Shown: positions 1 through 10,281, numbered from the stretch's first letter. The stretch is DNA of 64,000 nucleotides from a beta proteobacterium KB13 (GCA_000156155.1 DS995299.1:1107400-1171399); one strand, 5' to 3'. A program made the numbers and translations. The notes: a model not told the origin generated them from the sequence alone.

Positions 1-762
1 GGTAACGGATGCTTTTTGGGCAATTCTATCCAGTGGGTATGAATTAAAACTATTTTTTATTCTTATTAATCCATCAATTAAAGTTGTATCCCCAATTGCA
101 TAACCAACTCTTAATCCTGCCAGAGATCTGGATTTTGACATGGACCTAGTTACCACTAAATTTTTATATTTTTTCACCAAATTCACAGAGGAGTCCGTAC
201 CAAAATCAACATAAGCCTCATCCACAATAATAATAGATAATGGATTATCTTGCAGAAAATCTTCTATTTTTTTTCCGGGAATTGGAATACCTGTTGGTGC
301 ATTAGGATTTGGAAAAATGACTGCTGAATCTTCATTATGATACAAAGATAAATCTATTTCAAAATCATTATTTAATGGAATTTGTTGGTAACTGATATCA
401 AATAATTTGGCATATACTGGGTAAAAACTGTAAGTGATATTAGGAAACAGTAAGTTCTTTTTATTTTTAAAAAAACCATAAAAGATAAAAGCCAAAATTT
501 CATCAGAACCATTGCCAACAAATACATTCGATATATCAACATCATGGTATGTTGCAATTGTACTTCTTAAAATATTGGACTCAGGATCTGGATAAAGATT
601 TATTCGATCTGCTCCATGATTTTGGATTTCTTCGATAACTGCCGGTGCTGGTGAGTATGGATTTTCATTTGTGTTTAATTTTAATCTTATCTCACCCTGG
701 GGCTGCTCACCTGGAATATAGGGATCCAAATTTTTAACAAACTGGCTCCAGAATTTACTCAT
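1..762 (-). CDS. hisC: Histidinol-phosphate aminotransferase, 3' end cut by window edge
   Basis: PLP-dependent aminotransferase that converts imidazole-acetol phosphate and glutamate to histidinol phosphate in histidine synthesis. 254 codons are visible, reading from ATG at 762 off the left edge, so the C-terminal third is missing. Visible fold-type I marks are the N-terminal NENP segment, FPNPNAPTG, the VDEAYVDF aspartate region, and the PLP-lysine motif [15 protein letters not shown] with the Schiff-base lysine near residue 210. The start overlaps the end of hisD by 8 bases, so the two are probably translationally coupled. The reading frame is open with no internal stop. Confidence 0.93.
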   Translation of the reverse strand, partial: MSKFWSQFVKNLDPYIPGEQPQGEIRLKLNTNENPYSPAPAVIEEIQNHGADRINLYPDPESNILRSTIATYHDVDISNVFVGNGSDEILAFIFYGFFKNKKNLLFPNITYSFYPVYAKLFDISYQQIPLNNDFEIDLSLYHNEDSAVIFPNPNAPTGIPIPGKKIEDFLQDNPLSIIIVDEAYVDFGTDSSVNLVKKYKNLVVTRSMSKSRSLAGLRVGYAIGDTTLIDGLIRIKNSFNSYPLDRIAQKASVT

Positions 763-2059
763 CAACCTTAACTCTGTAATCAGCTGATCTAGCATGAGCG
801 AATAACCCTTCACCTTCAGCCATCACTGACGCAATTTTCCCAAGTCTTGTTGCCCCTCTCGCAGACAAATTAATAATGCTAGATCTTTTTTGAAAATCAT
901 ACACACCTAATGGAGAAGAGAATCTTGCCGTTCTCGAGGTAGGTAATACATGATTCGGTCCAGCACAATAATCTCCAACAGACTCACACGTATTTATTCC
1001 CATAAAAATAGCACCTGCATGGTTAATATTTGTTAATAATGATTCAGGATCTTGTACAGATAATTCCAGGTGTTCTGGTGAAATGTAGTTAGATACCTCG
1101 GCTGCTTCATGCAAATTATCAACCTGTATAAACAATCCTCTATTTTGTAATGAGGTGAAGATAATCTCTTTTCTTGGCATTGTATCTATCAGTTTATTAA
1201 TACTGAGCATCACTTTTTCAAAGACACTGGGGTCTGATGATACGAGGATTGCTTGAGCTAACTCGTCATGTTCGGCCTGAGAAAATAGATCCATCGCTAA
1301 CCAGTCTGGGTCAGTCTTTCCATCAGTAATGACTAAAATTTCTGAAGGGCCAGCAATCATATCGATACCTACTGTTCCAAAAACTACCCTCTTGGCCTCT
1401 GCAACATAAGCATTCCCAGGCCCAACGATTTTGTCAACTTGGGGGATTGTGTTCGTTCCATAAGCAAGCGAAGCAACAGCTTGAGCGCCACCAATGGTGA
1501 ACACTCGGTCCACATTAGCTACATATGCGGCTGCTAAAACTAATGCATTTCTCTCACCATTAGGTGTTGGTACAACCATGACAAGATTTTTTACGCCTGC
1601 AACCTTTGCCGGAATTGCATTCATTAAAACTGAAGAGGGATACGATGCTTTTCCACCTGGGACATATAATCCAACTGAATCCAAAGCTGTAATTTTCTGA
1701 CCAAGTACAGTTCCATCCTCTTCTTTGTAGCTCCATGAGTCTTGAACTTGTTTTTCGTGATAATTTTTAATTCTTTGTGCAGATTCATTAAGCGCATTTT
1801 GTGTAAAAGTGTCTAATGAATCATAGGCTTCTTTTAGAATACTCCTTGGGAGCTCTAGATCGCTTGGAGTGTCTAAATCCACTTTATCAAATTTTTTTGT
1901 AAACTCTAAAAGTGAGTGATCACCATTAACTTTTACAGCTTGAACGATATCTTTTACCGTTTGTTGTATCTGGCTATTATCTTCTTCATCAAAAGATAGA
2001 GCATTCTTTAACGACTGATAAAAATTATTATCGGATAGCTTTAAGGTTTTAATTTTCAT
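755..2059 (-). CDS. hisD: Histidinol dehydrogenase
   Basis: Zinc enzyme that oxidises histidinol to histidine in two NAD-dependent steps, the last of the pathway. At 434 residues it has the normal family length. Visible marks are [21 protein letters not shown], the metal-site stretch FSQAEHDE, the catalytic SPEHLE, and the closing [10 protein letters not shown]. It is the middle gene of hisG-hisD-hisC: its start overlaps hisG by 11 bases and its end overlaps hisC by 8. Nothing in the sequence suggests damage. Confidence 0.97.
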   Translation of the reverse strand: MKIKTLKLSDNNFYQSLKNALSFDEEDNSQIQQTVKDIVQAVKVNGDHSLLEFTKKFDKVDLDTPSDLELPRSILKEAYDSLDTFTQNALNESAQRIKNYHEKQVQDSWSYKEEDGTVLGQKITALDSVGLYVPGGKASYPSSVLMNAIPAKVAGVKNLVMVVPTPNGERNALVLAAAYVANVDRVFTIGGAQAVASLAYGTNTIPQVDKIVGPGNAYVAEAKRVVFGTVGIDMIAGPSEILVITDGKTDPDWLAMDLFSQAEHDELAQAILVSSDPSVFEKVMLSINKLIDTMPRKEIIFTSLQNRGLFIQVDNLHEAAEVSNYISPEHLELSVQDPESLLTNINHAGAIFMGINTCESVGDYCAGPNHVLPTSRTARFSSPLGVYDFQKRSSIINLSARGATRLGKIASVMAEGEGLFAHARSADYRVKVDE

Positions 2060-2690
2060 TTACACTATTTTTAATTGCATTAATGATTGGTTGTATTTCA
2101 TCAAATTTTAACTTTAATGATGCTTTGTTAACGATAAGCTGGGATGAAATATCAGAAATTTTTTCATAATCAACCAAATTATTTGCTTTTAGAGTCTGTC
2201 CTGAGCTCACTAAATCAACAATCAAATCACTCATTGAAACGAGAGGAGCCAATTCCATGGACCCGTAAAGTTTAATGATATCAATATGAATTCCCTTTTG
2301 AGCAAAAAATTCTTTAGTAATTTTTGTATATTTAGTTGCTACCTTTAATCTTGACTTTTGCTGCATCGCTTTTTGATAATCATAACTCTTGGGTCCGGCA
2401 ACCATCATTTTGCATTTAGCAATTTTCAGATCACAAATTTGATAGAGATTAGCAGAATCAAACTCATCCAAAACATCTTTTCCAGCAATTCCTATATCTG
2501 CTCCACCACATTCTACATATGTTGGCACGTCTGATGCCCGAACAATTAATAATCGAATGTTCTTATTATTCGTATTTAGGATTAATTTTCTTGATGTTTC
2601 AGGATTCTCTTTACACTCTATTTCGGCCCCTTGAAGCAAGGGAAGTGTCTCTTGAAATATTCTTCCTTTGGATAATGCAATTGTTAACAT
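2049..2690 (-). CDS. hisG: ATP phosphoribosyltransferase, short form
   Basis: Catalyses the first committed step of histidine synthesis, joining ATP and PRPP. At 213 residues it is the short (HisG-S) form, lacking the C-terminal allosteric domain. In known organisms this form works only as a complex with HisZ, a catalytically dead histidyl-tRNA synthetase relative. No hisZ lies in this window, so one is predicted elsewhere. Visible marks are the N-terminal [26 protein letters not shown], and the PRPP-site-like [16 protein letters not shown]. It abuts murA (stop 2691) with no gap and overlaps hisD downstream. Confidence 0.96.
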   Translation of the reverse strand: MLTIALSKGRIFQETLPLLQGAEIECKENPETSRKLILNTNNKNIRLLIVRASDVPTYVECGGADIGIAGKDVLDEFDSANLYQICDLKIAKCKMMVAGPKSYDYQKAMQQKSRLKVATKYTKITKEFFAQKGIHIDIIKLYGSMELAPLVSMSDLIVDLVSSGQTLKANNLVDYEKISDISSQLIVNKASLKLKFDEIQPIINAIKNSVNEN

Positions 2691-3959
2691 TTAATTCAAT
2701 CTTTCAACTTTAGCGCCAAGCTTATTTAATTTTTCCTCAATTCTCTCATAACCTCGGTCCAAGTGGTAGATCCGCTCAATAATTGTCTCCCCTTTGGCCG
2801 CTAAACCAGCAATCACCAATGAGGCTGATGCTCTTAAGTCAGTCGCCATTACATTAGCTCCATCAATGGCTTGAACACCCTTCACAAAAGAAGTGTTTCC
2901 TTTAACATCGATACTTGCTCCCATTCTTACCAATTCTTGGACATGCATAAATCGATTTTCAAATATTGTTTCAGTAATTTCTGATGGACCATCCGCGAGA
3001 ACATTGATTGCCATGAACTGAGCCTGCATGTCAGTTGGAAAAAGTGGATAAACGCCCGTTCTGATATTCACTGGTTTTATTGGCTGATGTTGTTTTTTAA
3101 TCGTGATCCCTGTCGATGTCTCAATTACATCAGCGCCCGTTTGTTTAATCTTTTCAATAACAGATTCCATTTTACGAGGATCAACATTTTTTAATTTTAC
3201 TTCTCCACCACTGACAACAGCAGCAGCCATATACGTCCCCGCTTCAATTCGATCAAACATTACTTTATACTGGGATCCATTCAATGCAGCGACGCCCTCA
3301 ATCTCAATGACATCAGTTCCTAATCCTTTGATTTTGGCGCCCATGCTGATTAAAAGATTACCCAGATCTTCCACCTCAGGTTCCCTTGCTGCGTTCTCAA
3401 TGAATGTTTTCCCATCTGCCAAGGTTGCTGCCATCATTATATTTTCAGTGCCCGTTACACTCACTTGATCCATAAAAATTTTTGTACCAATAAGTTTTTT
3501 GTTAGACAGATGCTCTGTACTCGCATCAATATATCCATTGTGTATAGAAATATTAGCGCCCATTTTTTCTAACGCTTGAATATGCAAATCTACTGGACGG
3601 GCGCCAATAGAACAACCACCCGGCAAAGAGACATGAGCTCGCCCAAATCTTGACAACAGGGGTCCCAAAACCAGAATAGACGCGCGCATGGTTTTAACTA
3701 AATCATACGGTGCTTCAGTTTTTGAAATATTGTTAGCTATTAACGAAACATTTCCGTCAGAGTGATCAATACTGACTCCCAAGAACTCTAATAATCTAAT
3801 GGTTGTATCTATATCTTTTAGCTTTGGAACATTTGAAATATCAACCTGATCAGAAGACAATATAGAAGCAATTAAAATAGGTAAGGCAGCATTTTTAGCC
3901 CCAGATATTTCTACCTCACCATGGAGTGGAAAGCCTCCCGTTATTTTTAACTTATCCAA
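2691..3959 (-). CDS. murA: UDP-N-acetylglucosamine 1-carboxyvinyltransferase
   Basis: Cytoplasmic enzyme that transfers enolpyruvate from PEP to UDP-GlcNAc, the first committed step of peptidoglycan synthesis. 422 residues, standard length. Lys22 in SGAKNAALP and the reactive loop [13 protein letters not shown] with Cys116 are both present; this is the fosfomycin-sensitive cysteine form. The C-terminal Arg motif [15 protein letters not shown] is also visible. The start overlaps the glutaredoxin gene by 8 bases. The order ibaG-grxD-murA-hisG is common in beta- and gammaproteobacteria. Confidence 0.97.
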   Translation of the reverse strand: MDKLKITGGFPLHGEVEISGAKNAALPILIASILSSDQVDISNVPKLKDIDTTIRLLEFLGVSIDHSDGNVSLIANNISKTEAPYDLVKTMRASILVLGPLLSRFGRAHVSLPGGCSIGARPVDLHIQALEKMGANISIHNGYIDASTEHLSNKKLIGTKIFMDQVSVTGTENIMMAATLADGKTFIENAAREPEVEDLGNLLISMGAKIKGLGTDVIEIEGVAALNGSQYKVMFDRIEAGTYMAAAVVSGGEVKLKNVDPRKMESVIEKIKQTGADVIETSTGITIKKQHQPIKPVNIRTGVYPLFPTDMQAQFMAINVLADGPSEITETIFENRFMHVQELVRMGASIDVKGNTSFVKGVQAIDGANVMATDLRASASLVIAGLAAKGETIIERIYHLDRGYERIEEKLNKLGAKVERLN

Positions 3960-4263
3960 CTTGTTCTAACAGCTGTTTCAATTCACCAGATTCAAACATT
4001 TCTCTCATAATGTCCGCACCGCCGATAAACTCTCCATTAACATAAAGTTGAGGTATGGTTGGCCAATTAGAGAACACCTTGACGCCCTCCCTAATTTCAT
4101 TGTCATCCAGGACATTATTGGTCGTATACTCCACACCAACATGATCAAGAATCTGACAAGCCATTCCTGAAAAGCCACATTGGGGAAATTTTCTATCCCC
4201 TTTCATAAACAACATCACTTTGTTTTCATCAATCATGCTTTTTATTTTTTCCTGAGCACTCAT
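3952..4263 (-). CDS. grxD: Monothiol CGFS glutaredoxin (Grx4 family)
   Basis: 103-residue monothiol glutaredoxin that carries [2Fe-2S] clusters and forms heterodimers with BolA proteins. The family active site [13 protein letters not shown] has its single cysteine at residue 29. The glutathione-binding [14 protein letters not shown] and GGADI segments are also visible. It lies 4 bases downstream of a BolA-family gene, its classic physical partner, which suggests a functional Fe-S carrier pair. The chain is short, with no extra thioredoxin domain. Confidence 0.95.
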   Translation of the reverse strand: MSAQEKIKSMIDENKVMLFMKGDRKFPQCGFSGMACQILDHVGVEYTTNNVLDDNEIREGVKVFSNWPTIPQLYVNGEFIGGADIMREMFESGELKQLLEQVG

Positions 4264-4267
4264 TTAC

Positions 4268-4513
4268 TTATTCTCCTTTAATTTGATCCCATTCAGAAAG
4301 ATCGTACAGTTTTAGTGATAACGCATGTATCTTTTCGTTCATTAAATCTCCGAGAGATTGATACACCAACTGATGTCTCTGCACCCGGTTTAAATTTAAA
4401 AACTCATTGCTAATTACTAATGCTTCAAAATGAGCTCCATCATCACCCATAACATCTATATGGTGACAATCAATATCTTTTTCAATTACTTTTTTTATTT
4501 CATCTTTATGCAT
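4268..4513 (-). CDS. ibaG: BolA-family protein, IbaG-like
   Basis: 81-residue BolA-fold protein. It shows the class II KH-like pattern, with HFEALVISNEF and RVQRHQLVYQSLGDLM, ending in the HALSLKLY strand that carries the invariant cluster-ligand histidine. Its placement next to grxD and murA matches IbaG (YrbA) rather than BolA itself, whose genes usually neighbour clpX/tig. Likely role: partner of the CGFS glutaredoxin in Fe-S cluster transfer. IbaG has also been linked to acid stress in enteric bacteria. The assignment to IbaG rather than BolA rests partly on context. Confidence 0.85.
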   Translation of the reverse strand: MHKDEIKKVIEKDIDCHHIDVMGDDGAHFEALVISNEFLNLNRVQRHQLVYQSLGDLMNEKIHALSLKLYDLSEWDQIKGE

Positions 4514-4515
4514 AA

Positions 4516-5292
4516 CTATCCTCTTAATTTATATCCTGTTTTTAAAAGGCGGATTGATAAACTGGCCAGTATGATAAAAAAAGTAAGCACTATCCCCATA
4601 CTTATATAAGGTGAGATGTCGGATTGGCCAAAAAATCCATAGCGAAAACCATCAATCATATAGAAAAATGGATTAAATTTTGAAATGCTTTGCCATACTG
4701 GGGGTAGTGAATGAATCGAGTAAAAAACACCTGATAGAAAAGATAATGGCATAATTACAAAATTCTGAAAGGCTGCCATTTGATCAAATCTGTCAGCCCA
4801 AATCCCAGCCAAAATACCAAATGTCCCAAGCAATGCCCCACCTAAGATTGAAAATGAAACAATAAACCATGGATGCATTAGTGGTAAATCAATGTAAATT
4901 ATCGCTAATAAATAAATGGCAAGGCCAACAAACAACCCCCTAACGATTGACGCAATCAAGAAGGCAATGAAAAATTGGATGTAAGTTAATGGGGTTAATA
5001 AAATGAATACTATATTCCCCATTACTTTTGATTGGACCAAGCTTGAAGAACTATTTGCAAATGCATTTTGCAATAATGACATCATAATTAAACCTGGAAT
5101 CAAAAATGCACTGTATGGAACGCCTTCATATACCTCTGTCCTGCTATCAAGAACATGAGAAAAAATTAGCAAATATAAGATTCCAGTTATGACTGGAGCT
5201 GCGACTGTTTGAAAAACAACTCGCCAAAATCTCAATAACTCTTTTTTCAGAAGAGTCCATGTACCTTTTAATTGTATTTTCCAATTAATCAT
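4516..5292 (-). CDS. ABC-2 type transport permease, YadH-like
   Basis: 258-residue inner-membrane protein with about six hydrophobic helices and an ABC2-membrane fold. FLIPGLIMMSLLQNAFANSSSS and PLSFLSGVFYSIHSLPP are typical of the YadH/NodJ branch. It overlaps its ATPase gene (5285-6196) by 8 bases, making a two-gene exporter. The substrate is not known for the YadGH family. Its position between Fe-S carrier genes and the mla cluster suggests an envelope role, but that is inference only. Confidence 0.88.
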   Translation of the reverse strand: MINWKIQLKGTWTLLKKELLRFWRVVFQTVAAPVITGILYLLIFSHVLDSRTEVYEGVPYSAFLIPGLIMMSLLQNAFANSSSSLVQSKVMGNIVFILLTPLTYIQFFIAFLIASIVRGLFVGLAIYLLAIIYIDLPLMHPWFIVSFSILGGALLGTFGILAGIWADRFDQMAAFQNFVIMPLSFLSGVFYSIHSLPPVWQSISKFNPFFYMIDGFRYGFFGQSDISPYISMGIVLTFFIILASLSIRLLKTGYKLRG

Positions 5293-6196
5293 TTTTTGTA
5301 ATTTGTAAAAACACTTTCTCTAAGTCAGGCTCTGTAGTTTGTATATCAAAAAAATTTACTTTATTTTTTTTCAATAATGTAATTATGCTATTCAGTTCAT
5401 CTATTTTTTCTAATGTAATAGTGAGCATTTCATCCTCAATTAATACATCAAACCCTTTTAGGGTTTTTAAGATTTTTCCTTTATCTTTTTTATCAATTTT
5501 AATATTTAAATTTTTGGATGAATTATTTCGGATTAATTTTTTTGTATTATCTAGAGCAACTAATTTACCATGATTGACCATTGCTATTCGTCCACATAAA
5601 TTTTCTGCTTCCTCTAGATAATGGGTTGTTAATACAATGGTGTGACCTTGCGAATTCAATTCCTTCATAAATTCCCAAAGTCTTTGTCGCAATTCAACAT
5701 CCACCCCCGCAGTAGGTTCGTCTAAAACAATAATTGGGGGACGGTGAGCTAAAGCCTGAGCAATCAGGGCTCTTCTTTTCATTCCACCTGACAACTTTCT
5801 CATATTTGTTGAAGCTTTGTCATGAAGATCTAATTTTTCTAGGACCTCATCAATCCAATCATAATTCTCTTTACCTTTACCAAAATATCCAGCTTGAAAT
5901 CTCAACATTTCACGAACATTAAAAAATGGGTCAAATACTAATTCTTGTGGGACTATGCCAAGAGAATGTCTGGATTCTTGATACTGCTTCTCAACATCAA
6001 AACCCATTGCCTTTATTGTTCCAGATGTTGGCTTGACAATCCCTGCCAACATATTAATCAGGGTTGATTTCCCAGCTCCATTTGGTCCAAGTAGCCCAAA
6101 AAATTCGCCTTGCTCGATTGACAAATTGATTCCCTTAACCGCTTCGAAAGTACCATAGGTTTTTTTTATGTTTTTAAAAACAATTGCTTTTTTCAT
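5285..6196 (-). CDS. ABC transporter ATP-binding protein, YadG-like
   Basis: 303-residue ABC ATPase pairing with the downstream permease. Walker A GPNGAGKS, Q-loop VPQELVFDP, signature LSGGMKRR, Walker B IIVLDEPTAG and switch histidine LTTHYLEEAE are all intact. The last about 80 residues form a lysine-rich extension after the nucleotide-binding domain, as is usual for ABC-2 exporters. The gene lies 14 bases downstream of the STAS gene of the mla cluster, probably in one transcript. Confidence 0.93.
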   Translation of the reverse strand: MKKAIVFKNIKKTYGTFEAVKGINLSIEQGEFFGLLGPNGAGKSTLINMLAGIVKPTSGTIKAMGFDVEKQYQESRHSLGIVPQELVFDPFFNVREMLRFQAGYFGKGKENYDWIDEVLEKLDLHDKASTNMRKLSGGMKRRALIAQALAHRPPIIVLDEPTAGVDVELRQRLWEFMKELNSQGHTIVLTTHYLEEAENLCGRIAMVNHGKLVALDNTKKLIRNNSSKNLNIKIDKKDKGKILKTLKGFDVLIEDEMLTITLEKIDELNSIITLLKKNKVNFFDIQTTEPDLEKVFLQITKND

Positions 6197-6210
6197 TTTT
6201 ATTATGAATG

Positions 6211-6483
6211 TTACTTAAGATATTTCTCAACCCCATACAATGAGGCAAGATTAATCAAGTTTTTTGGGATTTTGCTTAGCTTGACGGATTGATTTGATAA
6301 ATTAGCTTTTCTCTTAATCTCAAAAATAAAACTAAGGAGCGAGGTATCAATATTTTTTAATTTTGTAAAATCTAGAATGATTGGGTTGTCAATTGAGGTC
6401 TGATTGAGCTGTTCAATATGAATAGGGATTTCATTGAAAGTGTAGTCCCCAGAAAAACTCCATTTATCTTGATTAATCTCCAT
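6211..6483 (-). CDS. mlaB: STAS-domain protein, MlaB
   Basis: 90-residue protein with a STAS (anti-sigma antagonist-like) fold: IPIHIEQLNQ, then PIILDFTKLKNIDTSLLSFIFE, the usual aspartate-Thr/Ser switch region. In the Mla system MlaB binds the MlaF ATPase and is needed for complex assembly and activity. Position decides the call: it lies directly after mlaC, overlapping its stop by one base, at the end of mlaF-E-D-C-B. Sequence similarity alone would only say STAS domain. Confidence 0.87.
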   Translation of the reverse strand: MEINQDKWSFSGDYTFNEIPIHIEQLNQTSIDNPIILDFTKLKNIDTSLLSFIFEIKRKANLSNQSVKLSKIPKNLINLASLYGVEKYLK

Positions 6484-7082
6484 CAGTCCCCTTTGTTATT
6501 TTTTTCAACTAATTTACTAATAAGAGAATCAATGCCATTATTTTTTATTTCGCTAGCAAATTGAGACCGGTAGTTAGTAACTAAACTTACTCCCTCAATC
6601 ACAATGTCAAATACCTTCCATGCATTATCTTTTTTAGCGAGGGTATAATCTACAGATATTGGTTGGGCTCCATCTTGAATAATTTGTGATTTAACCGTTG
6701 CTTTATTATCTGTTGGTTCCATACGGAGGGGCTTGAAATCAATCTCTTGATCTTTATATTTACCTAGGGCGACTGCATAAGTTCTGAGTAGCATGGTTTT
6801 AAACTCAGTTTTAAACTTTTGCTGCTGATCTTCATTGATCTTTCTCCAAGCCTTTCCTAAAACAAGCATTGAAATACGATCTAAATCAAAATTTGGTAGG
6901 ATTTTCTCTTCAGCTAGCTGATATATTTTTTCTTTATCTTCTTGTAAGGACTGATCTGATTTTAGAACAGATAACACATCATCAGCAGTTTTTTGCACCA
7001 ACTCCAAAGGTCCATCCTCTGCAATTGATGTGAATGATAACGAAAGAAAAAAACTTAATAAAAGATTCTTAAAGAAATTCAT
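6483..7082 (-). CDS. mlaC: Periplasmic phospholipid shuttle MlaC
   Basis: 199-residue secreted protein (MlaC / ABC_transp_aux, also called Ttg2D). An N-terminal signal peptide of about 21 residues ends near TSIA. The mature part holds the family pattern LGKAWRKINEDQQQKFKTEF and the VDYTLAKKDNAWKVFDIVIEGVS segment, with LVTNYRSQFA following. It carries phospholipid between the outer-membrane MlaA side and the inner-membrane MlaFEDB complex. One base separates it from mlaD. Confidence 0.94.
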   Translation of the reverse strand: MNFFKNLLLSFFLSLSFTSIAEDGPLELVQKTADDVLSVLKSDQSLQEDKEKIYQLAEEKILPNFDLDRISMLVLGKAWRKINEDQQQKFKTEFKTMLLRTYAVALGKYKDQEIDFKPLRMEPTDNKATVKSQIIQDGAQPISVDYTLAKKDNAWKVFDIVIEGVSLVTNYRSQFASEIKNNGIDSLISKLVEKNNKGD

Positions 7083-7083
7083 T

Positions 7084-7548
7084 TTACTCCTCCTCCTTGG
7101 ATGCCTGACTGTATAAGAATTGACTAATGAGCTTCTCTAGAACAACGGCGTCTTGAGTTTGGGTAATTTTATCATTGGCTTCAAGATTGTCCGGATCTCC
7201 TCCAGCTTCAAGTCCTATGTACTGCTCACCCAAAAGACCTGCTGTGTAAATATTAGCAAAAGTATCTTTCGGAAAAACATACCTCTCGTCAATACTCATG
7301 GTAACGATCGCCTCATACATCTTCGTGTCAAACACAATTGAATCCACACGACCGACCACTACTCCGGCAGATTTTACTGGAGCCCGTGGTTTTAAGCCTC
7401 CAATGTTTTCAAAATTTGCTGTGACAAAGTATGTGGTTTTAATGTCATTAGATGTTAAGTTGCCAACTTTCATTGCCAGGCCCATTAAAGCAATTAATCC
7501 AAGTGCAACAAATATTCCGACCCATGCATCTAATTTAATTCTGTCCAT
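7084..7548 (-). CDS. mlaD: MCE-domain protein MlaD
   Basis: 154-residue inner-membrane-anchored MCE protein. One N-terminal transmembrane helix (about residues 9-28, rich in Ala/Leu/Gly) is followed by a single MCE domain: TANFENIGGLKPRAPVKSAG, then VGRVDSI, and YTAGLLGEQYIGLEAGG. MlaD forms the hexameric periplasmic ring through which lipid passes to or from MlaE. Length is close to the E. coli protein. The mla gene order here is the conserved one. Confidence 0.96.
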   Translation of the reverse strand: MDRIKLDAWVGIFVALGLIALMGLAMKVGNLTSNDIKTTYFVTANFENIGGLKPRAPVKSAGVVVGRVDSIVFDTKMYEAIVTMSIDERYVFPKDTFANIYTAGLLGEQYIGLEAGGDPDNLEANDKITQTQDAVVLEKLISQFLYSQASKEEE

Positions 7549-7561
7549 AAAATTTCCCTAC

Positions 7562-8341
7562 CTATACTGTTAGCATAAATGAAGTTAACACAAAATCCAA
7601 TCCAAGAACGGCTAATGATGATGTCACAACCGTTCTAGTTGTTGCACGACTCACGCCTTCAGCAGTGGGCGGTGCATCATAACCCTCAAAAAGAGCAATA
7701 ATGGTACATGCAATTCCGAAAACCACACTCTTAATAAAACCGTTCACAATATCATAATTAAAGTCGACATTGGCTTGCATTTGTGACCAAAAAGCTCCCT
7801 CGTCCACGCCAATCATCGGCACCGCAACAACATATCCTCCTAAAATACCGACCATCGAAAAAATTGAAGCCAGGAGTGGCATTGTGATGATGCCTGCCCA
7901 GAAACGAGGCGCTACAATTCTAGCTATCGGACTGACCGCCATCATTTCCATTGCCGATAATTGTTCGGTCGCTTTCATTAGTCCAATTTCTGCAGTAATG
8001 GCAGTTCCGGCCCGACCTGCGAACAATAGTGCTGTCACGACAGGGCCTAATTCTCTCACAAGCGCTAAAGCCACCAAAACTCCAATGGCTTCAGAAGATC
8101 CGTATTTTTGTAATGTGTAATACCCTTGAAGGCCTAATACCATGCCAACAAAAAATGCGGACACAACAATAATAACCAAGGATAAAACACCGGTGAAATA
8201 AATTTCTCTAATCGTAAGATTAAATCTTTTAAAACTATCTGATGAATAACTAATAATGCTAAAAAATAATCGTGTCGCTGCGCCCAAGCGAGTTATTTTT
8301 GATCTAATGGCGCCGCCAATTTTTTCAAAAAAATTTAACAT
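7562..8341 (-). CDS. mlaE: Phospholipid transport permease MlaE
   Basis: 259-residue permease of the MlaFEDB complex, in the MlaE/DUF140 family. Visible marks are an N-terminal amphipathic segment, GMVLGLQGYYTLQKYG, the EQ loop ALVRELGPVVTALLFAGRAG, the coupling-helix region AEIGLMKATEQLSAM, and five hydrophobic segments. It works in the inner membrane as a dimer under the MlaD ring. The start lies one base from the mlaF stop and the end is 13 bases from mlaD. Confidence 0.97.
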   Translation of the reverse strand: MLNFFEKIGGAIRSKITRLGAATRLFFSIISYSSDSFKRFNLTIREIYFTGVLSLVIIVVSAFFVGMVLGLQGYYTLQKYGSSEAIGVLVALALVRELGPVVTALLFAGRAGTAITAEIGLMKATEQLSAMEMMAVSPIARIVAPRFWAGIITMPLLASIFSMVGILGGYVVAVPMIGVDEGAFWSQMQANVDFNYDIVNGFIKSVVFGIACTIIALFEGYDAPPTAEGVSRATTRTVVTSSLAVLGLDFVLTSFMLTV

Positions 8342-8342
8342 C

Positions 8343-9140
8343 TTATAACCTTAAATCCTGTGAATAATCATTAGCCTGATAATGGAATGGAACTGGACCA
8401 TCTTTTTGCGAATGGACAAATTGTTTTACAAAAGGAAGTTGAGATTTTTTAAGATCACTTGGTGATCCTTCAGCAGCGACAATTCCGTCAGCAATAAAAT
8501 AGATATAATCCGCAAATGCAAAAGTTTCTGTGACATCATGAGTCACAATAATTGATGTTGCTCCCAAGGCATCATTCAGAGTTCTGATTAAATCGCAGAT
8601 AACTCCCATTGATATTGGATCGAGTCCAGCAAAGGGTTCGTCGTACATAATGATATCTGGGTCTAATGCCACAGCTCTGGCAAGAGCAACTCTTCTCGCC
8701 ATTCCTCCAGAAAGTTCTGTTGGCATTAATTGATTTGCTCCGCGAAGTCCAACCGCATTTAGCTTCATCAGGACCAAATCTTTGATAATCTCTTCACTTA
8801 AGTTTGTGTGCTCCCTAATCGGAAAAGCCACATTTTCAAAAACACTTAAATCACTAAAAAGGGCTCCGTGTTGAAATAACATTCCCATTTTTCGTCTCAG
8901 CTCATAAATACCCTTTCGACCTTGTTCATGAACTATTTGCCCATCCACTTCAACATGTCCTGAGGTTGGTTTGATTTGACCTCCAATCAACCTCAGTATT
9001 GTAGTTTTACCACAGCCACTTCCACCCATAATGGCAACGACTTTGCCACGATGGAAATTCATATTTATTTTCTTATGGATTTGTCTTTCGGCATACCCGA
9101 AGGCAAGATCTTTGATTGAAACGATTAAATCCTTTTGCAT
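8343..9140 (-). CDS. mlaF: Phospholipid transport ATPase MlaF
   Basis: 265-residue ABC ATPase driving MlaFEDB. Walker A GGSGCGKTT, Q-loop LFQHGALF, signature LSGGMARR, Walker B IIMYDEPFAG and the switch IIVTHDV are all present. It is the first gene of the mla cluster. The 44 bases before it hold no clear promoter, so transcription may come from the cytochrome c genes upstream or from an unseen site. Confidence 0.97.
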   Translation of the reverse strand: MQKDLIVSIKDLAFGYAERQIHKKINMNFHRGKVVAIMGGSGCGKTTILRLIGGQIKPTSGHVEVDGQIVHEQGRKGIYELRRKMGMLFQHGALFSDLSVFENVAFPIREHTNLSEEIIKDLVLMKLNAVGLRGANQLMPTELSGGMARRVALARAVALDPDIIMYDEPFAGLDPISMGVICDLIRTLNDALGATSIIVTHDVTETFAFADYIYFIADGIVAAEGSPSDLKKSQLPFVKQFVHSQKDGPVPFHYQANDYSQDLRL

Positions 9141-9184
9141 AGTAAGGATATTTTACATGATTTTATAGTTGAAAACTTATGAGC

Positions 9185-10279
9185 TTAAAGCTCTCCATAG
9201 GAGTGAAGTCCTGATAGGAAAAGATTGACCCCGATGAAGGCAAACGTTGTTATGAGCAGTCCAATCACAGACCACCATGCTAATACGTCGCCTCGCAAAC
9301 CTTTGACCAACCTTAGGTGAAGCCATGCGGCATAGTTAAGCCAAACAATGAGTGCCCAAGTTTCTTTTGGATCCCAAGACCAATAACCGCCCCAGGCTTC
9401 TGCCGCCCAGATGGCGCCCAAAATGGTTGCAATCGTAAAAAAGATAAACCCGATCGCAATCGATTTGTACATCAAGTCTTCCATCACATACTCACTCGGT
9501 AAAATATTTTTTACTAGAGATTGATTTCTTAATAGATAGGCTACCGCTATCATTGCGGAAATTGAAAAAGCTCCATAGCCAATGAAATTTGACGGGACAT
9601 GAATTTTCATCCAATAAGATTGTAGTGCAGGCACAAGAGGCTGAATCGCATCTGCATTTTTAGCAAAGGTATACCAAAGGATGAAAGCAACAGCTGCATT
9701 AATGATGATTAAGACAAAGCTGCCTAACTTTTTAGTTTGTGACTTTTGCTCATAATAGAGGTACATTGCTCCAGTGATCAAACAGAATAGAACAAATACC
9801 TCGTATAGGTTGCTAATTGGAATATGCCCAACATCCAAACTAATCAGGTATGACTCATACCACCTTACCATCAGGCCAGTAAAGCCTGCTGTCAGAGCTA
9901 TCCATGAAAAATTAGATCCTAAGTTTGCACTAAATTGATTTGATTTAATTGAAGAATATACATAGGATGCGAGACTCAACGGGAAAAAAAATGTCATCCA
10001 CATGATCAGCGATTGGCTAGACAAAAAATATTTCAAGAAAAAGTTTGTCTCCTGCATTTGGAGATCATTTTGAAAGATGAATACAGAAAGAATAGTGAGA
10101 ACGAATATAGCTAGAAATAATTTTCTAAAAGAACTCCAGAAATAACCAAGCCAAATAAAAACTGGCACCGAGAAAACAAGAATTGCTATCTCATACACAT
10201 CCATAAATTCTCTGAAATTAATAAAGCTATAAATTCCTGAAAACAAAATACATAAAATAAATAGTATATTTAGGATCAT
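9185..10279 (-). CDS. ccsA: Cytochrome c biogenesis protein CcsA/ResC, system II
   Basis: 364-residue polytopic membrane protein of the CcsA/CcsB heme-handling family. The WWD-type heme motif WGGYWSWDPKETWALIVWL lies near the C-terminus, with flanking histidines in AAWLHLRLVKG and FLSGLHSYGEL. With ResB it forms the cytochrome c synthetase that moves heme outward and ligates it to CXXCH motifs. It sits 2 bases downstream of resB; cytochrome c4, a likely client, is the next gene upstream. System II is usual in betaproteobacteria. Confidence 0.94.
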   Translation of the reverse strand: MILNILFILCILFSGIYSFINFREFMDVYEIAILVFSVPVFIWLGYFWSSFRKLFLAIFVLTILSVFIFQNDLQMQETNFFLKYFLSSQSLIMWMTFFFPLSLASYVYSSIKSNQFSANLGSNFSWIALTAGFTGLMVRWYESYLISLDVGHIPISNLYEVFVLFCLITGAMYLYYEQKSQTKKLGSFVLIIINAAVAFILWYTFAKNADAIQPLVPALQSYWMKIHVPSNFIGYGAFSISAMIAVAYLLRNQSLVKNILPSEYVMEDLMYKSIAIGFIFFTIATILGAIWAAEAWGGYWSWDPKETWALIVWLNYAAWLHLRLVKGLRGDVLAWWSVIGLLITTFAFIGVNLFLSGLHSYGEL

Positions 10280-10281
10280 TT

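Noticed and set aside
3103-3468. 121-codon open frame antisense to murA
   Set aside because: Fully inside murA, with no ribosome site and a serine/proline/threonine-rich product typical of antisense shadows.
7770-8120. 116-codon open frame antisense to mlaE
   Set aside because: Mirrors the mlaE reading frame and shows no domain or start signal.
9181-9193. Terminator hairpin GAGCTTTAAGCTC at the end of ccsA
   Set aside because: Only five pairs with a three-base loop and a weak T-run some bases later; too poor to call.
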